Shown: piece after piece, positions 7,878 through 16,852 of the stretch
Position numbering within the stretch: the first letter of the stretch is position 1
Layout: each line of letters begins with the position of its first letter
Notes under the pieces: model-generated
Seen by the model: only the letters and a program-made list of their open reading frames with translations
Databases searched by the model: none
Told to the model about the DNA's origin: nothing
From: Paralysiella testudinis
Lineage (GTDB): Bacteria; Pseudomonadota; Gammaproteobacteria; Burkholderiales; Neisseriaceae
Direction: 5' to 3'
Length of the DNA stretch: 64,000 nt
Assembly (NCBI RefSeq): GCF_016894345.1
Contig: NZ_CP069798.1
Coordinates: 951,385 to 1,015,384, forward strand
Made by a program: the position numbers and the translations under genes

Positions 7878-8010
7878 CAGGCAGCCTAGGATGGATTACT
7901 TTCTTCACGCCGTCTTTCAGGCAGCATGAGATGGATTACTTTCTTCATGCCGCCTTTCAGGCAGCCTGAGATGGATTACTTTCTTCATGCCGCCTTTCAG
8001 GCAGCATGAA
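7878..8010. repeat. Tandem 40-bp repeat carrying DUS copies
   Basis: The motif TTCAGGCAGC recurs with an exact 40-bp period, beginning at 7877, 7917, 7957 and 7997. It is joined by a linker containing GATGGATTACTTTCTTCA and a GCCGYCTTTC tail. Some copies have a one-base DUS change (GCAGCATGA in place of GCAGCCTGA). The last copy supplies the final codons and stop of the prenyltransferase gene on the minus strand. Confidence 0.9.
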
Positions 8011-8950
8011 ACGAACCCATTGCCAGTGCATTGGCACCCACCCACAGCAGGATAAACAGGCTCAGTTGCGCCAATTGGCGGTTGTATTCGTGCGGTCGTT
8101 GTGGCGCGCTTCGCAGGGCGTGGTCATGATGACGGTAAAACAACAGCAAAGCGCTGGCCAGCAAAATGGCCGCCATGGGCGGCAGGCTATGGTATAGCCA
8201 CACGCCCCAGCTGGCGGCGGCCAAGCCCAATAAAACCGCATGGTACCGACCGGCGCGGCGCAGGCCGAGGCGGGCGGCTATGGTGTGTTTGCCGGCAGCC
8301 AAATCGGTGGGGATGTCGCGCATATTATTGATGTTGAGCACGGCTGTGCACCACAGCCCCAGCGCATTGGCTGCTGCCACGGCAGGCCAAGTAATGGCTG
8401 CGCCGTAGAGTACGCTGCCGCCCAACACGGCCAGCAGGCCGAAAAACAGCCACACCGCCGCATCACCCAAGCCGACATAGCCATAGGGCCGGTGTCCGGC
8501 GGTGTAAGCCCATGCCGCCAACAGCGCCAACGTGCCCAACAGCAGCCACAGCCACCACTGTGCCGCCCAGCCGTGCAGTGCGGGCAGGCTGATGGCCAGC
8601 AACCACAAGCCGCTGGCCATACACAGCAAGGCGCACCCAAGCAGGGCGCGGCGCATGTGCAACGGTGCAATCAGCCCGGCGGCCACCGCCCGCACGGGGC
8701 CGTGGCGGCGTTGGCGATCGGCACCGTGTGCGGCATCGCCGTAATCGTTGGCCAGATTGCTGAATATTTGCAGTAAAACGGCGGTGCTGAGGCTGGCGAT
8801 AAACAAGGCTGCCTGAAACACCTGCTGCTGCCACGCCAGCATGGCTGCGGCCAGCATGGCGGCACCGGCCAGCGGCAGGGTGCGCAAGCGCAGGGCGGCC
8901 AGCCATACGGTGATACGGGCATGAGGGTGGGGATTGGGTTGGGACGGCAT
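7997..8950 (-). CDS. menA: UbiA-superfamily prenyltransferase, MenA-like
   Basis: A 317-residue polytopic membrane protein. The first aspartate-rich motif NDYGDAAHGAD (metal-diphosphate binding) is near residue 70 and the second, DIPTDLAAGK, is near residue 215, which defines the UbiA prenyltransferase superfamily. The spacing and the start RITVWLAALRLRTLPL fit 1,4-dihydroxy-2-naphthoate polyprenyltransferase (MenA), which attaches the isoprenoid tail in menaquinone synthesis. No other men gene is visible, so the exact quinone substrate is inferred. An ABC1-kinase gene of the UbiB type lies 18 bp upstream in the same direction, which supports a quinone role. Its last residues are encoded by a DUS. 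Confidence 0.75.
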   Translation of the reverse strand: MPSQPNPHPHARITVWLAALRLRTLPLAGAAMLAAAMLAWQQQVFQAALFIASLSTAVLLQIFSNLANDYGDAAHGADRQRRHGPVRAVAAGLIAPLHMRRALLGCALLCMASGLWLLAISLPALHGWAAQWWLWLLLGTLALLAAWAYTAGHRPYGYVGLGDAAVWLFFGLLAVLGGSVLYGAAITWPAVAAANALGLWCTAVLNINNMRDIPTDLAAGKHTIAARLGLRRAGRYHAVLLGLAAASWGVWLYHSLPPMAAILLASALLLFYRHHDHALRSAPQRPHEYNRQLAQLSLFILLWVGANALAMGSFHAA

Positions 8951-8968
8951 GGTTGCAATAGCAATAAA

Positions 8969-10642
8969 TCAGTGTTTGCCGGAGCGCCAAATCGACCAAA
9001 TCACCCACAGGCTGTTGGCAAAGGCGAGCAAATAGCCAATCAGGCCGAAAAAGGGCAGGCCGAAGAGTTTGGGGCCGGCATCAATGTTCATCACGATGGA
9101 GGAGCCCACAATCAGCGCGGCGGTAACGATGCCCATGGTGAGGCGGTTGGTGATGCGGTCGAGCTGGGTGTTGAGCTGCTCCAGCCGTTTGATGTCCAGA
9201 TTAATGCTGAATTGGCCTTTTTGAATGCGGCGGCTGAGGCGCAGCACGTTTTGCGGCATTTCATCCAGCACTTGGGTGAGCATTTGCGTGTGCATCTTGC
9301 TTTTGCGCCACACATGCCCCGGTTGCAGGCGGTGGCGCATGATGTTGCGCACTATCGGCTTGGCGTGTTGCAGCAGCTCGAATTCGCCGTCCAGCCGTTT
9401 TACCACGCCCTCCAGTGTAATCAGTGCTTTAAACAGCATTACCAAGTCGGGCGGCAGAGTGAGCTCGTGGGTGCGCATGATGTGGGTGATGTCGTTAATC
9501 ACCTGGCTGATGCGCAAGTCCTTCATGGCGGTGTGTTCGTAGTTGAGCAGCATTTCCATCACATCCGCGCCCAGCAGGCTTTCGTCGGGCAAATCGCCCT
9601 GCGCCCAATTGCTGAGTACATATTGCATGGCAAATTGGTCGCGCTGCATCAAGGCGTTGATTAAAGAAATAATTTCACGGCGGCGGGTGGCGCTGAGGTG
9701 GCCCACCAAGCCGAAGTCGATTAGGGCAATACGGCCTTGGGCGTTCACAAAAATATTGCCCGGGTGTGGGTCGGCATGGAAAAAGCCGTGCTGCAAAATC
9801 ATGCCCAATAAGGCGTCGGTAATGTGGGTGGCCAGCTGCCGCCGTGCTTCGGCGGGCAGGGTTTCCAGTGCCAAATCATTCAGTAAAGTATCGTCAATGT
9901 ATTCTTGCACCAGCAGTTGGCGGTTAGAATACGCGGCGTACACCTTGGGAATGCGGATAAAAGCGTGGTTTTCGTAGGCGCGGCCAAAGCGCTGTAAATA
10001 GCGCAGTTCCACCGATAAATCGGTTTCTTTGGCCAGCGAGCGGGCAAAATAGTGCAGCATTTGCACCGGATGGTAGCGGCGCGATTCGGGAATTTCGGTT
10101 TCAATCAGCTGTGCAATATGGGTTAAAATACGTAAATCTGCAGCGATGGTGGCATCGATGTCTGGCCGCTTCACTTTTACCGCCACCACTTCGCCGCTCA
10201 CCAACACCGCGCGGTGTACTTGGGCAATCGAAGCGCTGCCGATGGGCTGCGGGTCGATATGGCGGAATACTTCGCCCAATGGCTGTTGCAGCTGGCTTTC
10301 GATGAGGGCGAGGATGTCGGCGCTGGCAATCGGGCGCACATTGCTTTGCAAATGTTCGAACTCTTCCGTCCATTCTCGGCCAAAGATGTCCACACGGGTA
10401 GACAATACCTGCCCGAGTTTGATAAAAGTAGGCCCTAATTCTTCAAAGGCACGCCGGAAACGCTGCGGTGTGCTTAAATAACGGTGCTGTTGTGCTGCCG
10501 CTTGCGCCTGTTTGTCCTGCCAGGGCTTGCCCGACAGGCGCAGGCGCTGGATAAATTCGCTTAAACCGTAGCGTGCCAAAATGGCCGCGATTTCGCGTAA
10601 ACGGGCCAAATCGCCCATGGCGGCAAAAGCAGATTTGCTCAT
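8969..10642 (-). CDS. ABC1/UbiB-family atypical kinase
   Basis: A 557-residue protein with the ABC1 kinase-like fold: GSASIAQVH (the Ala-rich loop unique to this family), the VAVKVKRP lysine, HADPHPGNIF (catalytic-loop equivalent) and LIDFGLVGHL (DFG equivalent). Two hydrophobic segments close the C-terminus, as in UbiB. UbiB supports ubiquinone biosynthesis, probably by ATP-dependent handling of lipid intermediates at the membrane. Adjacent to a UbiA-type prenyltransferase, it probably forms a two-gene quinone unit. Whether it is true UbiB or a paralogue cannot be settled from sequence alone. Confidence 0.85.
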   Translation of the reverse strand: MSKSAFAAMGDLARLREIAAILARYGLSEFIQRLRLSGKPWQDKQAQAAAQQHRYLSTPQRFRRAFEELGPTFIKLGQVLSTRVDIFGREWTEEFEHLQSNVRPIASADILALIESQLQQPLGEVFRHIDPQPIGSASIAQVHRAVLVSGEVVAVKVKRPDIDATIAADLRILTHIAQLIETEIPESRRYHPVQMLHYFARSLAKETDLSVELRYLQRFGRAYENHAFIRIPKVYAAYSNRQLLVQEYIDDTLLNDLALETLPAEARRQLATHITDALLGMILQHGFFHADPHPGNIFVNAQGRIALIDFGLVGHLSATRRREIISLINALMQRDQFAMQYVLSNWAQGDLPDESLLGADVMEMLLNYEHTAMKDLRISQVINDITHIMRTHELTLPPDLVMLFKALITLEGVVKRLDGEFELLQHAKPIVRNIMRHRLQPGHVWRKSKMHTQMLTQVLDEMPQNVLRLSRRIQKGQFSINLDIKRLEQLNTQLDRITNRLTMGIVTAALIVGSSIVMNIDAGPKLFGLPFFGLIGYLLAFANSLWVIWSIWRSGKH

Positions 10643-10767
10643 GTTTCGGTTTCACTCTCGTTAACGGGGGCTGCGACGGCACAGCATAACACAAGCGCCT
10701 TCGCCACTGCGCTGATTGAAGCGGCTAAATAGCCCTTTCAGGCAGCGTTTGTTGTGCGCAAAAGTAA

Positions 10768-11328
10768 ATGGATTTGCGAATGAAATGGATGCATAAGTGG
10801 ATAACGTTGGCAACAGCTTGCCTGTGCGCCGGCGTTTTTTATGTGGCACCGGTACATGCGGCGCCGGAAGGTTTGGACAATGCCGCCTTGGAGCGGCTGA
10901 TTAACGACAAAACCGGCTCGCAAGCCAGTAGTGGCGATGATGCTGGCGATTTGATTATGAACGCCATGGGCTTGCTGGGCGTGGCTTACCGCTTTGGTGG
11001 CAATTCACCGGTGAGCGGCCTTGATTGCAGTGGTTTTATGCAATACATTTTCAAAAAGAGCATGCGCGTGAATTTGCCGCGTACCTCTTCGGAAATGGCT
11101 ACCGTGGGCCGGGCGGTGAGCCGTGGCGATTTGCAGCCGGGCGATATGGTGTTTTTCAGCCCCGGCGGGCGGCGCATTTCGCATGTGGGCATGTATATTG
11201 GCAACGGACGTATGGTACACGCGCCGCGCACCGGCAAAAATATTGAAATCACCAGCATAGACAGCGGCTACTGGGCGCGGTATTACACCACCGCCCGCCG
11301 TGTCAGCAATAGCGACCGTTTCCGTTAG
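10768..11328 (+). CDS. NlpC/P60 (C40) cell-wall hydrolase, secreted
   Basis: A 186-residue protein with a signal peptide (WITLATACLCAGVFYVAPVHA, cut near residue 31) and a C-terminal NlpC/P60 domain. The catalytic Cys87 (LDCSGF), His139 (ISHVGMYIG) and His151 (MVHAPRTG) are in order. Such enzymes cleave peptide bonds in peptidoglycan stems, usually between D-Glu and the diamino acid. It is single-domain, with no SH3 or LysM anchor. A start 12 bp downstream (MKWMHKW) is equally possible. A 71-codon gene follows after 12 bp and is probably co-transcribed. Confidence 0.88.
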   Translation: MDLRMKWMHKWITLATACLCAGVFYVAPVHAAPEGLDNAALERLINDKTGSQASSGDDAGDLIMNAMGLLGVAYRFGGNSPVSGLDCSGFMQYIFKKSMRVNLPRTSSEMATVGRAVSRGDLQPGDMVFFSPGGRRISHVGMYIGNGRMVHAPRTGKNIEITSIDSGYWARYYTTARRVSNSDRFR

Positions 11329-11340
11329 GCGGGGAATAAT

Positions 11341-11556
11341 ATGAGTATGCCCGCAATGCCGGTGTGGCTCGACGAGCAAGGTCGCACCGTGGCCTGCACC
11401 GAAAAAATCAAAGTGATGCAGGAAAACATGCAGGAGCTGTTTCAAATGGCGCAAGATGCGTTTGAAGATGGCCTGCTGATGGGCTGCGCTGAGGCACAAC
11501 TGCGTGCGTATTTGCAGGCGTTGGCTGCTGGTGTGGAAAATCCGTATCGCTCGTAA
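11341..11556 (+). CDS. Small hypothetical protein, 71 aa
   Basis: I do not recognise this small acidic, helix-rich protein. It begins MSMPAMPVWLDEQG and includes KIKVMQENMQELFQMAQDAF, which could form an amphipathic or coiled-coil helix. There is no signal peptide or membrane segment. A GGGGAATAAT ribosome site precedes the ATG, and the 12-bp gap after the NlpC/P60 gene suggests an operon. Its codon use resembles its neighbours, which supports a real gene. Confidence 0.65.
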   Translation: MSMPAMPVWLDEQGRTVACTEKIKVMQENMQELFQMAQDAFEDGLLMGCAEAQLRAYLQALAAGVENPYRS

Positions 11557-11579
11557 GTTTTTGATGCTTTTCAAAAATA

Positions 11580-11683
11580 ATACCAATTCTAAAAAATAAG
11601 ATAACAAGGCGACGAGCCGCAGACAGTACAGCTAGTACGGCAAGGCGAGCCAACGCAGTTGGGTTAATTTTTAGAATTGGTAT
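11580..11683. repeat. Correia-like element, copy 2
   Basis: A 104-bp element with near-perfect 18-bp inverted ends (ATACCAATTCTAAAAAAT... and ...TTTTTAGAATTGGTAT). The internal core, ACAAGGCGACGAGCCGCAGA through CGGCAAGGCGAGCCAACGC, matches the neisserial Correia element. The outermost TA on both sides looks like a TA target duplication. Confidence 0.88.
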
Positions 11684-11708
11684 AAGCTTAAAAATAAAGC
11701 AGTTTGGC

Positions 11709-11812
11709 AGATACGCGTAGGTCGGATTCTTGAATCCGACGTTTGGCCAAAGCGATGCAAGAGCCTTGTTCTGTAAACAAGTGTCGGATTCAAGAATCCG
11801 ACCTTGTATCTC
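11709..11812. repeat. Inverted pair of GTCGGATTC palindromes
   Basis: GTAGGTCGGATTCTTGAATC(CGAC) at 11717-11740 and GTCGGATTCAAGAATCCGAC at 11783-11802 are in opposite orientation, each itself a near-palindrome. Flanking GATAC and GTATC extend the inverted arrangement to about 100 bp. A third copy is at 3528-3551. No coding sequence lies inside. Confidence 0.75.
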
Positions 11813-11987
11813 TCAAGCGGTGAGTAAAACGCGTATTATTCCCGCCCCGTATGGCAGCAAACTGTATCCGACCCAAGTGCCCGACACTGAAATGTAGATA
11901 ACACTGCCATACACCTCATCCTACAATCTGAATGGTATCCAAGTGCGCGGCAGCGCCCGCAAGACACTGCATAAATAAGGATAGATT
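11813..11987 (+). other. Non-coding sequence 5' of the IS110 recombinase gene
   Basis: About 175 bp upstream of the recombinase start carry no gene. In IS110-group elements the stretch between the left end and the recombinase gene encodes the bridge RNA, so this is where one would be expected. IS110 elements lack clear terminal repeats and I cannot draw the boundary. ATGGTATCCA at 11934 and ATGGTATCTA at 13001 are a possible, weak flanking match. Confidence 0.3.
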
Positions 11988-12992
11988 ATGATGAACTTCC
12001 AAGTATTGGGCATCGACATCAGCAAAAACAAATTAGATTGTGCTCTTATCCGCGACATTGGCAGCAGTAAAATCAAAACCAAAGCATTGCCAAACCACCT
12101 CCAAGGCTTTAACCAACTGACAGAATGGCTGTATAAAAACATCGGTGAAGACTTAAGCCTACTCAAAATTTTCATGGAAGCCACCGGCGTTTACCACGAA
12201 GCATTGGCAGAGTACCTGCATAACAAAGGCATCGCCGTTTATCTGCTTAATCCTGCCGACAGTGCCCATTATGCCAAATACGACAGCTTGCACAAAACCG
12301 ATAAGGCTGATAGCCAGTCACTGGCCAGAGCCGGTATTGACCGCCTCATGCACCACAAAGTACGCCAATGGCAGCCTGCTGCACCCCACATCAAGCGGCT
12401 CAACGCACTACTAGCCCGTCTAGATGCGCTGCAAAGCGATCTGCAGCGTGAAGACAACCGCATGGAGAAAGCCGGATTCAGCGCTGTTCCCGAAGCGGTC
12501 AGCCAGTCCATCAGCACCATGCAGACCAATTTGAAGCAGCAGATCAGCACCATCACACAGGAAATCGAACAACATATTGACCGGCATCCTGATTTGAAAA
12601 AAGACCGTGCTTTACTGCGCAGCATACCCGGTGTAGGTGAAGTGGTTTCATTGCGCATGGTTGCGCTCTATCATAGCAAACATTTTACCTCCGCCTCGCA
12701 AATGGCTGCCTATTTGGGATTGGTGCCGAAAAAACGGGAATCCGGCAAACACAAAGGCAAAGCCATGCTTTCCAAGCGGGGCAGTTCGGTCATACGAGCT
12801 AAGTTGTATATGGCTGCGGTGGTTGCAAAAACGTGGAATCCGGATATTAACGCGCATTACCGCAGACTGAAAGCCAGAAACAAAACGGAAATGCAGACCA
12901 TCGGCGCAGCGATGCGCCGCTTGGTACAGATTTGCTTTGGTGTGTTGAAGCACCAATGCGAATATCAGGCCAAAATAACCATTGCGGCTTGA
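11988..12992 (+). CDS. IS110-family transposase/recombinase
   Basis: A 334-residue DEDD recombinase. The N-terminal RuvC-like domain shows Asp10 (LGIDISKN), Glu64 (FMEATGVYHE) and Asp105/Asp108 (KTDKADSQ). A coiled-coil linker follows at about residues 140-200. The C-terminal Transposase_20 domain has the helix-hairpin-helix LLRSIPGVGEVV and a conserved Ser region (MLSKRGSSVIRAKLYMAA) that supplies the nucleophile in this family. The frame is intact, so the element may be active. The gene is unlike the surrounding metabolic genes. Whether it belongs to the IS110 or IS1111 group, or to a Piv-type phage recombinase, cannot be decided here. Confidence 0.92.
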   Translation: MMNFQVLGIDISKNKLDCALIRDIGSSKIKTKALPNHLQGFNQLTEWLYKNIGEDLSLLKIFMEATGVYHEALAEYLHNKGIAVYLLNPADSAHYAKYDSLHKTDKADSQSLARAGIDRLMHHKVRQWQPAAPHIKRLNALLARLDALQSDLQREDNRMEKAGFSAVPEAVSQSISTMQTNLKQQISTITQEIEQHIDRHPDLKKDRALLRSIPGVGEVVSLRMVALYHSKHFTSASQMAAYLGLVPKKRESGKHKGKAMLSKRGSSVIRAKLYMAAVVAKTWNPDINAHYRRLKARNKTEMQTIGAAMRRLVQICFGVLKHQCEYQAKITIAA

Positions 12993-13061
12993 TGCGAGAG
13001 ATGGTATCTACGGGCTTATCGCCAGTAAGTTTGGCGGCGTATCTGAAAAACACAGCCAAAA

Positions 13062-13094
13062 AAGGCTGCCTGAAATGATATTCAGGCAGCCTTT
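13062..13094. terminator. DUS-pair terminator between IS110 gene and sstT
   Basis: AAAAGGCTGCCTGAAA and TTCAGGCAGCCTTTT form an inverted pair with A/T runs on both sides. It can end transcription of the convergent sstT gene and of the recombinase gene. Confidence 0.75.
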
Positions 13095-13123
13095 TGATTT
13101 GCGCGTGTATTGCGTACCCAGAT

Positions 13124-14344
13124 TTAAACCCCGCTGTTGCGGCGTTCGCCCAAATCGGCAGCGGCGGTAAACAACACATCGGTGGAGGAGTTTAGCGCGG
13201 TTTCGCACGAATCTTGTACCACGCCGATAATAAAGCCCACCGCCACCACTTGAGTGGCCAAATCGTTGCTGATGCCAAACAGGCTGCAGGCCATGGGAAT
13301 CAGCAGCAGCGATCCGCCGGGCACGCCGGAAGCCCCGCAGGCACCAATCGCGGCCAATAAGCTCAACAGCAGCGCTGTGGCGATATCAACTTCAATACCC
13401 AAGGTGTGTACCGCTGCCAGTGTAAGCACGGTGATGGTGATGGCGGCACCGGCCATATTGATGGTGGCACCCAGCGGAATAGACACGGAATAGGTGTCTT
13501 CATGCAGCCCTAATTTTTTAGCCAAAGCCATGTTCACCGGAATATTGGCGGCGGAGCTGCGGGTGAAAAAGGCGGTGAGGCCGCTTTCGGCCAAGCAGGT
13601 GAACACCAGCGGGTAGGGGTTGCGGCGGATTTTGGCAAATACAATCAGCGGATTTATCACCAGCGCCACAAACAGCATCGCCCCCACCAATACCGCCAGC
13701 AATTTGGCGTAGGCCAGCAATTCGCCAAAGCCGGTGGTGGCAATGGTGGAAGCCACAATGCCAAACACACCAATCGGCGCCAAGCGGATAACCCAGCGCA
13801 CAATTTTGGTAATCGCCTCGGCCAGCTCATTCAGCATGACTTTGGCCGGTTCGGCGGCATGGCGCAGCGCAATGCCCAGCAACACCGCCCAGGCCAGAAT
13901 GCCGATGTAGTTGGCAGTGGCAATCGCGTTAAACGGATTGTCTACCAAGCGCAGCACCAGCGTTTTGAGCACCTCAACAATGCCGGAAGGCGGGGTTTGG
14001 CTGATTTCGGCGGTCACCAGTGTTAAATTGGTGGGAAACATAAAGCTGGCCAATACCGCCACCAGCGCTGCGGCAAAAGTGCCCAGCAAATAAAGCAGCA
14101 AAATCGGCTTGATATAAACCTGATTGCCGGTTTTATGCTGCGCAATGGCCGAAGCCACCAGCACCAATACCAACACCGGTGCCACCGCTTTGAGCGCGCC
14201 CACAAAAAAGTCGCCCAGCAAGCCCACCGATTTGGCACCTTGCGGCCATACCGCTGCCAGCGCAATACCCAGTATTAAACCGATCACAATCTGCCACACT
14301 AGGCTGCCGTTCATATAGGCCGTGGCCAAACGTTTCAAAGACAT
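13124..14344 (-). CDS. sstT: Serine/threonine:Na+ symporter SstT
   Basis: A 406-residue polytopic inner-membrane protein of the dicarboxylate/amino acid:cation symporter (DAACS) family. It carries the re-entrant loop segments [19 protein letters not shown] and [16 protein letters not shown], and a [21 protein letters not shown] stretch typical of SstT. SstT imports L-serine and L-threonine with Na+. Length matches E. coli SstT (414). It stands alone, convergent with the IS110 gene and divergent from metG across a 178-bp gap. Confidence 0.93.
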   Translation of the reverse strand: MSLKRLATAYMNGSLVWQIVIGLILGIALAAVWPQGAKSVGLLGDFFVGALKAVAPVLVLVLVASAIAQHKTGNQVYIKPILLLYLLGTFAAALVAVLASFMFPTNLTLVTAEISQTPPSGIVEVLKTLVLRLVDNPFNAIATANYIGILAWAVLLGIALRHAAEPAKVMLNELAEAITKIVRWVIRLAPIGVFGIVASTIATTGFGELLAYAKLLAVLVGAMLFVALVINPLIVFAKIRRNPYPLVFTCLAESGLTAFFTRSSAANIPVNMALAKKLGLHEDTYSVSIPLGATINMAGAAITITVLTLAAVHTLGIEVDIATALLLSLLAAIGACGASGVPGGSLLLIPMACSLFGISNDLATQVVAVGFIIGVVQDSCETALNSSTDVLFTAAADLGERRNSGV

Positions 14345-14480
14345 CTGCGTTCCCGTGTTGTGTTAAAAAATGTTTATTCTAGGGGGTGTGTAGCAAAAGA
14401 ACAAGCACGCTGTGGCTGTTGGGCATTCTGTTTTCAGGCAGCCTCTGCTGCAGAACACCGTGCAAGCAGCATGGCTCTGC

Positions 14481-14486
14481 TATAAT
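14481..14486 (+). promoter_or_regulatory. Extended -10 of the metG promoter
   Basis: TCTGCTATAATCG contains an extended -10 (TGnTATAAT) 37 bp before the metG ATG. No good -35 is seen, which fits extended -10 promoters. Confidence 0.6.
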
Positions 14487-14522
14487 CGCCTGCATGATTA
14501 TTCCGCCCACAACACACGATTT

Positions 14523-16586
14523 ATGAACACGCCCCGCAAAATACTGGTTACATCCGCGCTGCCGTATGCCAACGGCAGCATTCATTTAGGCCATATGGTT
14601 GAGCACATCCAAACCGATGTTTGGGTGCGCTTTCAAAAAATGCGCGGCCACGAATGCTATTACTGCTGTGCCGACGACACCCACGGCACCCCGGTGATGC
14701 TGGCGGCACAAAAGCAAGGCTTGGCTCCGGAAGACATGATTGCCCGCGTGCGCGAAGCGCATCTGGCCGATTTCACCGGCTTTGGTATCGGCTACGACAA
14801 CTACTACAGCACCCATTCGCCGGAAAACAAAACCTTTTCCGAGCAAATTTACCGCGCCCTGAAAGCCAACGGCAAAATCGAATCACGCACCATCGAGCAG
14901 CTGTTCGACCCCGAAAAGAACATGTTTCTGCCCGACCGCTTTGTAAAAGGCGAATGCCCCAAATGCCACGCGCCCGACCAATACGGCGACAACTGCGAAG
15001 TGTGCGGCACCACCTACAGCCCTACCGAGCTGATTAAGCCTTATTCCGCCGTATCCGGCGCCACGCCGGTGCTGAAAGAGTCGGAACACTTTTTCTTTAA
15101 GCTGGGCGAATGTGTGGATTATTTGCAGCAATGGACTTCAGGCAGCACCACCTTGGCCAACGGCAAAGTGCAGCCGCATTTGCAGCCCGAAGCCTTAAAC
15201 AAAATGAACGAATGGCTGCAAGACGGCCAATTGTCCGACTGGGACATCAGCCGCGATGCGCCGTATTTTGGCTTTGAAATTCCCGATGCGCCGGGCAAAT
15301 ATTTCTATGTGTGGCTGGATGCGCCCATCGGCTATATGGCTTCGTTTAAAAACCTGTGCGATCGCATCGGCGTGGATTTCGATGCCTGGTTTCAGCCCGA
15401 CAGCAACACCGAGCTATACCACTTTATCGGCAAAGACATTCTGTATTTCCACGCCTTGTTTTGGCCGGCCACACTGCAGTATTCCGGCCACCGTGCCCCC
15501 ACCGGCGTGTTTGCCCACGGCTTTTTAACCGTAGACGGGCAAAAAATGTCCAAATCGCGCGGCACCTTCATCACCGCCCAATCGTATCTGGACGGCGGCC
15601 TGAACCCGGAATGGATGCGCTACTATATTGCCGCCAAACTGAACAGCAAAATTGAAGACATCGACCTGAACCTGCAAGATTTTATCTCGCGCGTTAACAG
15701 CGACTTGGTGGGCAAATACGTCAACATCGCCGCCCGCGCCGCTGGCTTTATCCACAAACGTTTTTCAGGCAGCCTGAAACAAACCGCCGACAGCGCCTTG
15801 TTGGCGCAATTGCAGGCGCACAGCGAAACCATTGCCGAATACTACAACAACCGCGAATACGCCCGCGCCCTGCGCGATATTATGGCGCTGGCCGATGTGG
15901 TGAACGAATATGTGGATGCCAACAAACCGTGGGAACTGGCCAAACAAGAAGGCCAGGCCGAGCGCCTGCACCAAGTGTGCAGCGAGCTGATTAACGCCTT
16001 TAAGATACTCAGCGCGTATCTGGCGCCGGTGTTGCCGCAAGTGGCCGCACAAGCCGCTGCCTTTTTGAATCTGCCGGCGTTCACCTGGGCCAGCAGCACC
16101 ACAACGCTGCCTGAAGGCCACGTCATCAACCCATACCAACATTTAATGCAACGCGTGGAGCAAAAACAAGTGGATGATTTAATCGCCGCCAACAAACAAA
16201 ACATTCAAGCTGCCGAAGCAGCGGCACCCGTTCAGGCAGCCTATGAGCCGCTCACACCGCAGGCTTCGTTTGACGACTTTATGAAAATCGATTTACGCGT
16301 GGCCAAAGTGCTGCATTGCGAAGCGGTGGAAGGCAGCAGCAAGCTGCTGAAATTCCAGCTGGACTTGGGTTTTGAGCAACGCACCATCTTCTCCGGCATT
16401 GCTGCCAGCTATCCTGAGCCGGCCAAATTGATTGGCCGCATGGTGATTGTGGTGGCCAACTTCGCACCGCGTAAAATGGCCAAATTCGGTATATCCGAAG
16501 GCATGATTACTTCGGCTGCGGGCGAGGACAAGTTATTTTTGCTGGATGTGGATTCCGGTGCGCAACCGGGTATGCGCGTAGGTTAA
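14523..16586 (+). CDS. metG: Methionyl-tRNA synthetase
   Basis: A 687-residue class I aminoacyl-tRNA synthetase that charges tRNA-Met. It shows the HIGH-type signature (SIHLGHM), a zinc-binding insertion ([19 protein letters not shown]), the KMSKS loop (GQKMSKSRG) and a C-terminal tRNA-binding/dimerisation domain ([11 protein letters not shown] onward). The start [15 protein letters not shown] at 14523 is the family N-terminus, although the frame is open 37 codons further upstream. A DUS within the gene (near 15767) encodes part of the anticodon-domain helix. A perfect terminator follows. Confidence 0.97.
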   Translation: MNTPRKILVTSALPYANGSIHLGHMVEHIQTDVWVRFQKMRGHECYYCCADDTHGTPVMLAAQKQGLAPEDMIARVREAHLADFTGFGIGYDNYYSTHSPENKTFSEQIYRALKANGKIESRTIEQLFDPEKNMFLPDRFVKGECPKCHAPDQYGDNCEVCGTTYSPTELIKPYSAVSGATPVLKESEHFFFKLGECVDYLQQWTSGSTTLANGKVQPHLQPEALNKMNEWLQDGQLSDWDISRDAPYFGFEIPDAPGKYFYVWLDAPIGYMASFKNLCDRIGVDFDAWFQPDSNTELYHFIGKDILYFHALFWPATLQYSGHRAPTGVFAHGFLTVDGQKMSKSRGTFITAQSYLDGGLNPEWMRYYIAAKLNSKIEDIDLNLQDFISRVNSDLVGKYVNIAARAAGFIHKRFSGSLKQTADSALLAQLQAHSETIAEYYNNREYARALRDIMALADVVNEYVDANKPWELAKQEGQAERLHQVCSELINAFKILSAYLAPVLPQVAAQAAAFLNLPAFTWASSTTTLPEGHVINPYQHLMQRVEQKQVDDLIAANKQNIQAAEAAAPVQAAYEPLTPQASFDDFMKIDLRVAKVLHCEAVEGSSKLLKFQLDLGFEQRTIFSGIAASYPEPAKLIGRMVIVVANFAPRKMAKFGISEGMITSAAGEDKLFLLDVDSGAQPGMRVG

Positions 16587-16651
16587 AGCGCTAACCATAC
16601 CATGCCGTTTTGCCGCCAGTAACAGCGAAGCGGATTCTGGATTGATTTAAA

Positions 16652-16694
16652 AACAGCCAAGCGGTAGGTGTTGCCAACCGCTTGGCTGTTTTTT
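16652..16694 (+). terminator. Rho-independent terminator of metG
   Basis: AACAGCCAAGCGGT and ACCGCTTGGCTGTT form a 14-bp perfect stem, followed by a T-run (GTTTTTTG). Confidence 0.9.
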
Positions 16695-16806
16695 GTGTTC
16701 GCACAATACCAATATTTTTCAGGCTGCCTCAAAGAGATGGCCGTGCTCATTAAAGTGACAGTATGTTGGACAGGTTTCAGATAATGCCGATTTTTTGATA
16801 CAAACA

Positions 16807-16834
16807 AAAAACCCCTGCATGGCAGGGGTTTTCT
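16807..16834 (-). terminator. Rho-independent terminator of the OmpA-family gene
   Basis: Read on the minus strand, AAAACCCCTGC-CATG-GCAGGGGTTTT is followed by TTTG. It lies 19 bp beyond the stop of the OmpA-family gene. Confidence 0.88.
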
Positions 16835-16852
16835 TTACGGTAATCTTAAAGA

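Noticed and set aside
7878-8010. Possible CRISPR array from regular repeats
   Set aside because: Both the repeat and the linker are conserved between units, so there are no unique spacers, and no cas genes are nearby. It is a tandem DUS array.
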